DNA of 9,244 nucleotides. It comes from a bacterium UBA2219. GTDB lineage: Bacteria; Desulfobacterota; Deferrimicrobia; Deferrimicrobiales; Deferrimicrobiaceae. Under the pieces are notes generated by a model. The model saw nothing but the letters and a program-made list of their open reading frames with translations. It searched no databases and was not told the origin of the DNA. The stretch lies in the NCBI GenBank assembly GCA_002327765.1, contig DCUH01000118.1, positions 1 through 9,244 of the forward strand, in the 5' to 3' direction. Shown here piece after piece: positions 6,334 through 9,244 of this stretch. The translations under genes and the position numbers were made by a program. The stretch's first letter is position 1. The number at the start of each line of letters is the position of its first letter.

Positions 6334-7182
6334 TCAGCGCTTTCTGCCTGCGACGGCCAGACGGGAGCGGTTGATCCGCCTCACCGCCTCCGGGCCCATC
6401 GAAAGGACCATGGACACGTACAGCATGTCGACGATCACGAGCTGAAGGATACGCGAGACGAGCACGTCGGAGCGGAAAAGCGTTTCGTTGGAGGAGCTCA
6501 AGAATACGACGTCCGCGTGATCCGTGATGCTCGACCCGCGGTAGCTGGTGAACGCGACGACCTTCGCGCCGTTTTTCCGCGCGAGCCGCAGGCAGTCGAT
6601 CAGGTCGCGGCTTTCGCCCGAGTGGGATACCGCGAAGAGGAGGTCCTTTTCCCCCGCGTGGCTGGCGACGATGCTCATGAGGTGGGTGTCGGACGAGGCG
6701 TGGACGGCAAGCCCCAACCGCAGGAACTTGTGATACGCATCGAAGGCGATGAAGGAGGAGGCGCCCAGCCCCGTGAAGAAGATCCGCGATGCCGATTTCA
6801 TCAGGGCGACGGCCTTCGATATGTCCTCGGGGCGGACGAGCTGGCGCAGGTCCTCCACGGACCGCGCCGTGGAGGAGATCACCTTCTTCATGACCGATTC
6901 GACCGTATCGTCCCGCTCGATCTCGCTGCATACGGATTCCATCCGCTGCTGGGAGATCTCCTGGGCGATCTTGACCCGGAACACCTGGTAGGAGTCGAAG
7001 TCGAGCTTGCGGAGGAACCGCATGACCGTGGTTTCGCTCGTGCCGCACTTCGCCGCCAGTGCGCCCATGGAAAGCAGGATGACTTCCTGCGCGTTGCCCA
7101 GGATATAATCCGCGATGACCTTCTGCACGGTGGAGAGGGTGTGGTATTTCGTCCTGATGGAGGAGAGAACCCCGGCTCGCAT
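6334..7182 (-). CDS. RpiR/MurR-family transcriptional regulator (HTH + SIS domain)
   Basis: A regulator of 282 residues from the ATG at 7182, the usual length of the family. The N-terminal helix-turn-helix includes LSTVQKVIADYIL (16-28) and the LSMGALAAKCGTSETTVMRF stretch (37-56), the recognition helix of RpiR proteins. The C-terminal SIS sugar-phosphate-binding domain spans about 115-265, with GLGASS (138-143) and SHSGESRDL (186-194) as the phosphate-contacting loops. Family members sense phosphorylated sugars or acids, so a kinase or aldolase intermediate of this operon is the likely ligand. The frame is open to a TTG at 7296. That start would add 38 low-complexity residues and fall at the predicted transcription start, so I prefer the ATG, which has AAGGGAG 11 bases upstream (7200-7194). 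It is the first gene of the cluster, closed by its own terminator. It probably controls the genes downstream and may control itself. Confidence 0.92.
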   Translation of the reverse strand: MRAGVLSSIRTKYHTLSTVQKVIADYILGNAQEVILLSMGALAAKCGTSETTVMRFLRKLDFDSYQVFRVKIAQEISQQRMESVCSEIERDDTVESVMKKVISSTARSVEDLRQLVRPEDISKAVALMKSASRIFFTGLGASSFIAFDAYHKFLRLGLAVHASSDTHLMSIVASHAGEKDLLFAVSHSGESRDLIDCLRLARKNGAKVVAFTSYRGSSITDHADVVFLSSSNETLFRSDVLVSRILQLVIVDMLYVSMVLSMGPEAVRRINRSRLAVAGRKR

Positions 7183-7258
7183 GCGCTTTCCGGCTCCCTT
7201 CGGTTCCGGGCCTTGGGGCGCCTCGAGCGTCGGCTTCGATGCGTCCTTCCGGGGCGGC

Positions 7259-7298
7259 GTAGCAAAACAACCATGGCGGCGTCGGAGCGGTAGCAAAA
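7259..7298. repeat. 9-bp direct repeat, possible regulator operator
   Basis: GTAGCAAAA occurs at 7259-7267 and again at 7290-7298, a period of 31 bp, close to three helical turns, so both copies face the same side of the DNA. One copy covers the predicted rpiR transcription start and the other lies in its leader. This placement suits an autorepressor. Assignment to RpiR is an inference. Confidence 0.45.
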
Positions 7299-7300
7299 TG

Positions 7301-7330
7301 ACTATGCTATTATCGATAACGTCGTGTCAA
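7301..7330 (-). promoter_or_regulatory. Putative sigma-70 promoter of rpiR
   Basis: Reading the - strand, a perfect TTGACA (7330-7325) is followed after 18 bases by CATAGT (7306-7301), which matches four of six positions of the -10 consensus. Transcription would start near 7294, giving a leader of about 110 bases before the ATG at 7182. The perfect -35 makes this plausible. The -10 is only fair. Confidence 0.5.
7305..7313 (+). promoter_or_regulatory. Putative extended -10 promoter of ruvC
   Basis: TG-C-TATTAT (7305-7313) is an extended -10 element, with five of six consensus positions in the hexamer. It would start transcription near 7320, about 33 bases before the ruvC ATG. No good -35 is visible, which is typical of extended -10 promoters. 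It overlaps the rpiR promoter and a perfect palindrome, TTATCGATAA (7310-7319), so activity of the two divergent genes could be linked. Confidence 0.5.
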
Positions 7331-7352
7331 ATACTATTTCACCGGTGAGGGG

Positions 7353-7850
7353 ATGCGGGGAGCCCGAAGGATCATGGGAGTCGACCCGGGGTCGCTGAGG
7401 ACCGGGTACGGCGTCGTCGACCTCAAGGGGAACGTCGTGACGGCCGTGGCGTGGGGCGTCATCCGCCTCGACGACGGCGAGCCGTTCCCGGACCGCCTGT
7501 TGAGGATCCACACGGAGCTATCGCGGCTCATCCTCCTGTACAAGCCGGAAGAGGCCGCGGTCGAGAAGGTGTTCCTGGCGAAGAACGCATCGTCGGCGCT
7601 GAAGCTCGGCCAGGCCCGCGGGGCCGCGATCGTGACCTGCCGCGCCAACGGCCTTTCCGTTTTCGAATACAGCGCGAAGGAGATCAAGCTGTCCGCGACG
7701 GGCTACGGCGCCGCCTCCAAGGAGCAGGTGGCCGGCATGGTCGCCCGCCTGCTTGGGCTGCACGGACCCGTGCCGCCCGACGCCACCGACGCCCTCGCGA
7801 TGGCGTTCTGCCGGGCCGTGACGCGGGAATATCCCGAAAAACCGTACTGA
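7353..7850 (+). CDS. ruvC: Holliday junction endonuclease RuvC
   Basis: A 165-residue Mg-dependent resolvase that cuts Holliday junctions symmetrically, with RuvAB, to finish recombinational repair. All four acidic catalytic residues of the RNase H-like fold are visible: Asp11 in GVDPGS, Glu71 in AVEKVF, and Asp143 and Asp146 in PPDATDALA. The KNASSALKLGQARG segment (77-90) is highly conserved, as is VFEYSAKEIK. E. coli RuvC is 173 residues, so this is full length with a short C-terminus. The ATG at 7353 is preferred over the ATG at 7374 (MGVDPGS), because the later start would remove the first beta-strand. Its ribosome site, GAGG, is very close (2 bases), so initiation may be weak. It is first in a ruvC-ruvA-ruvB operon, divergent from rpiR. 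Confidence 0.96.
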   Translation: MRGARRIMGVDPGSLRTGYGVVDLKGNVVTAVAWGVIRLDDGEPFPDRLLRIHTELSRLILLYKPEEAAVEKVFLAKNASSALKLGQARGAAIVTCRANGLSVFEYSAKEIKLSATGYGAASKEQVAGMVARLLGLHGPVPPDATDALAMAFCRAVTREYPEKPY

Positions 7851-7882
7851 ACGCCGGCCGACGCCCCTTGCAGGTTCCGCCC

Positions 7883-7908
7883 CGGGAAGAAATGGTATGA
7901 TGTTCCCG
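7883..7908 (+). promoter_or_regulatory. Inverted repeat with extended -10-like element before ruvA
   Basis: In the 60-base ruvC-ruvA gap, CGGGAA (7883-7888) is the reverse complement of TTCCCG (7903-7908), 14 bases apart. The loop contains TG-G-TATGAT (7893-7901), which resembles an extended -10 element. A start from it would fall within a few bases of the ruvA ATG at 7911 and give a nearly leaderless mRNA. The ruvA start has no clear Shine-Dalgarno. The similarity could be chance. Confidence 0.3.
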
Positions 7909-7910
7909 CG

Positions 7911-8525
7911 ATGATCGACCACCTGAAAGGGCGCCTCGCGGGAATCGGCAAGGATTTCGTCGTGGTGGAGTGCGCCGGGATCGGTTTCCGGGCCTATGTT
8001 TCCGCCGTCACGAGAAACGATCTTCCCCCCGAGGGGGAGGGCTGCATCCTGCGGACCCACCTCCATTTCCGCGAAGGCGGCGGAGACCTGTTCGGCTTCT
8101 CCACGGAAACGGAGCGGGAGATCTTCCTGGCGACGATCGGGGTGAGCGGCGTCGGGCCGAAATCCGCGATCGCGGTCCTCTCGGTGCTGGGCGTCGACGG
8201 CGTGCTCTCGGGCTGCGCGCGGGGGGACGCCGCGGTCTTCACCCGCGTGCCGGGCATCGGGAAGAAGCTGGCGCAGCGCATCGCCCTGGAACTCCCGGAC
8301 CGGCTGAAGAAGGTTTCGATCGAGTTCACGCCGGAGGAAGCCGCGGCGGCGGCCGCGGCCGGGGGGCCGGACGGCGAGGCGTGCGGTGCGCTGGAGGCCC
8401 TGGGATTCTCCCGGGGCGAATCGCAGTCCGCGGTCGCGGCGGCGCGGCGCGAGAAGGGCGCCGGGGCGCCGGCGGACGCGCTGCTGCGGGAGGCGCTGCG
8501 GCGCCTCTCCGGAGGCCGGCGATGA
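7911..8525 (+). CDS. ruvA: Holliday junction branch-migration protein RuvA
   Basis: A 204-residue junction-binding subunit that forms a tetramer on the four-way junction and loads the RuvB motor. The N-terminal OB-fold domain (1-63) ends with THLHFREGGGDLFGF, the family's acidic-pin region. Two helix-hairpin-helix motifs follow, IGVSGVGPKSAIAVLS (76-91) and VPGIGKKLAQRIALEL (113-128). A flexible linker rich in alanine (144-150) leads to domain III (about 155-200), which contacts RuvB: EALGFSRGESQSAV. Length matches the family (about 200). The start at 7911 gives the standard MIDHLKG opening. It lies 60 bases after ruvC and 33 bases before the ruvB start. Confidence 0.96.
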   Translation: MIDHLKGRLAGIGKDFVVVECAGIGFRAYVSAVTRNDLPPEGEGCILRTHLHFREGGGDLFGFSTETEREIFLATIGVSGVGPKSAIAVLSVLGVDGVLSGCARGDAAVFTRVPGIGKKLAQRIALELPDRLKKVSIEFTPEEAAAAAAAGGPDGEACGALEALGFSRGESQSAVAAARREKGAGAPADALLREALRRLSGGRR

Positions 8526-8558
8526 CGCGGCCGGGCCGGCAGGCCTCGAGGGGGGAGA

Positions 8559-9244
8559 GTGGACGGAAGGATCCTTGACCCGGGCACGGGGGAGGCGGAA
8601 GCTCCGGCCGACGCGTCGCTGCGCCCGAAGCGGTTGTCCGACTTCATCGGCCAGAAGGCCGTCGTCTCGAACCTGGAGACGTACATCGCCGCGGCGAAGG
8701 GGCGGGGCGAGCCGCTCGATCACGTTCTCCTGTCGGGGCCTCCCGGGCTCGGTAAGACCACGCTGGCGCATATCATCGCCAACGAGATGGGCGTCGGGAT
8801 CCGCACGACTTCCGGTCCTGCGATCGAAAGGAAGGGGGACATCGCCGCCATCCTCACCGCGCTGGAGCCGGGCGACGTCCTCTTCATCGACGAGATCCAC
8901 CGCCTGAGCCGCGTCGTCGAGGAGCTCCTCTATTCTGCGATGGAGGATTTCGCGCTCGACATCATCCTGGGGCAGGGTCCGTCGGCCAAGTCGATACGCC
9001 TGCAGCTTCCGAGGTTCACGCTCGTGGGCGCCACCACGAGGACGGGGCTGCTCACGTCGCCCCTGCGGGACCGCTTCGGCGTCCCGTTCCGTCTCGAGTA
9101 CTACGGGCAGGAGGAGCTGGAGGAGGTCGTCCGCCGATCCGCGTCCGCCCTGTCCATCCGGATCGACGCGGCGGGGGGGAAGGAGATCGCGAGGCGCTCC
9201 CGGGGGACGCCGCGCATCGCCAACCGGCTGCTGCGGCGGGTGCG
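8559..9244 (+). CDS. ruvB: Holliday junction ATP-dependent helicase RuvB (partial, 3' end cut by window)
   Basis: The first 228 codons of a protein normally about 340 residues. It is an AAA+ hexameric motor that pumps DNA through the RuvA-bound junction. The N-terminal LRPKRLSDFIGQ block (21-32) is typical. Walker A is GPPGLGKT (60-67), Walker B is VLFIDEIH (107-114, Asp111-Glu112), sensor 1 is LVGATTR (155-161) and the arginine finger is Arg170 in SPLRDRFG. The final segment reaches the start of the helical lid domain (SRGTPRIANRLLRR). There is no suitable ATG. The GTG at 8559 has GAGGGG five bases upstream (8548-8553). The ATG overlapping the ruvA stop at 8522 is in another frame and soon stops. 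Confidence 0.96.
   Translation, partial: MDGRILDPGTGEAEAPADASLRPKRLSDFIGQKAVVSNLETYIAAAKGRGEPLDHVLLSGPPGLGKTTLAHIIANEMGVGIRTTSGPAIERKGDIAAILTALEPGDVLFIDEIHRLSRVVEELLYSAMEDFALDIILGQGPSAKSIRLQLPRFTLVGATTRTGLLTSPLRDRFGVPFRLEYYGQEELEEVVRRSASALSIRIDAAGGKEIARRSRGTPRIANRLLRRV

Noticed and set aside
7518..8900. A 460-codon open frame on the - strand across ruvC, ruvA and ruvB
   Set aside because: Antisense shadow of three well-recognised genes, with composition-biased translation and no domain.

Overview
The window is GC-rich chromosomal DNA from a bacterium that looks like a member of the former Deltaproteobacteria (Desulfobacterota / Desulfuromonadota). That placement rests on the YebC and 5S rRNA sequences, on the yebC-ruvC-ruvA-ruvB neighbourhood and on base composition judged by eye. 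It is an inference, not a database result. The window holds the end of an rRNA operon, ten protein genes and their control regions. Almost every base can be assigned.

Left end (1-407, + strand): the 3' end of 23S rRNA, a spacer of about 80 bases without a tRNA, a complete 5S rRNA, and a strong intrinsic terminator closing the rrn operon. yebC starts only 34 bases beyond the terminator T-run (442-1197, +).

Middle (1231-7182, all - strand): a compact carbohydrate-catabolism cluster. In transcription order it has an RpiR-type SIS-domain regulator with its own GC-rich terminator, a GntP-family permease, an NAD-dependent D-2-hydroxyacid dehydrogenase, a GatY/KbaY-type class II ketose-phosphate aldolase and an FGGY-family kinase. 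The last three genes are tightly coupled: a 4-base ATGA overlap, then a 9-base gap. The likely logic is import of a sugar acid or hydroxy acid (GntP), phosphorylation (FGGY kinase), aldol cleavage to dihydroxyacetone phosphate plus an aldehyde (aldolase), and one NAD(H) redox step on a 2-hydroxy/2-oxo acid. I recognise every family but cannot name the substrate. This is the only part of the window that may hold undescribed biochemistry.

Right end (7353-9244, + strand): ruvC, ruvA and the first two thirds of ruvB, the Holliday-junction resolvase and branch-migration motor. ruvB begins with GTG and runs off the window.

yebC and ruvCAB are adjacent in many bacteria. Here the 6-kb cluster sits between them in the opposite orientation, convergent with yebC and divergent from ruvC. 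The 170-base rpiR-ruvC interval holds divergent promoter-like elements, a 9-bp direct repeat 31 bp apart and a 10-bp palindrome. I saw no CRISPR array, insertion sequence, tRNA gene or phage gene.
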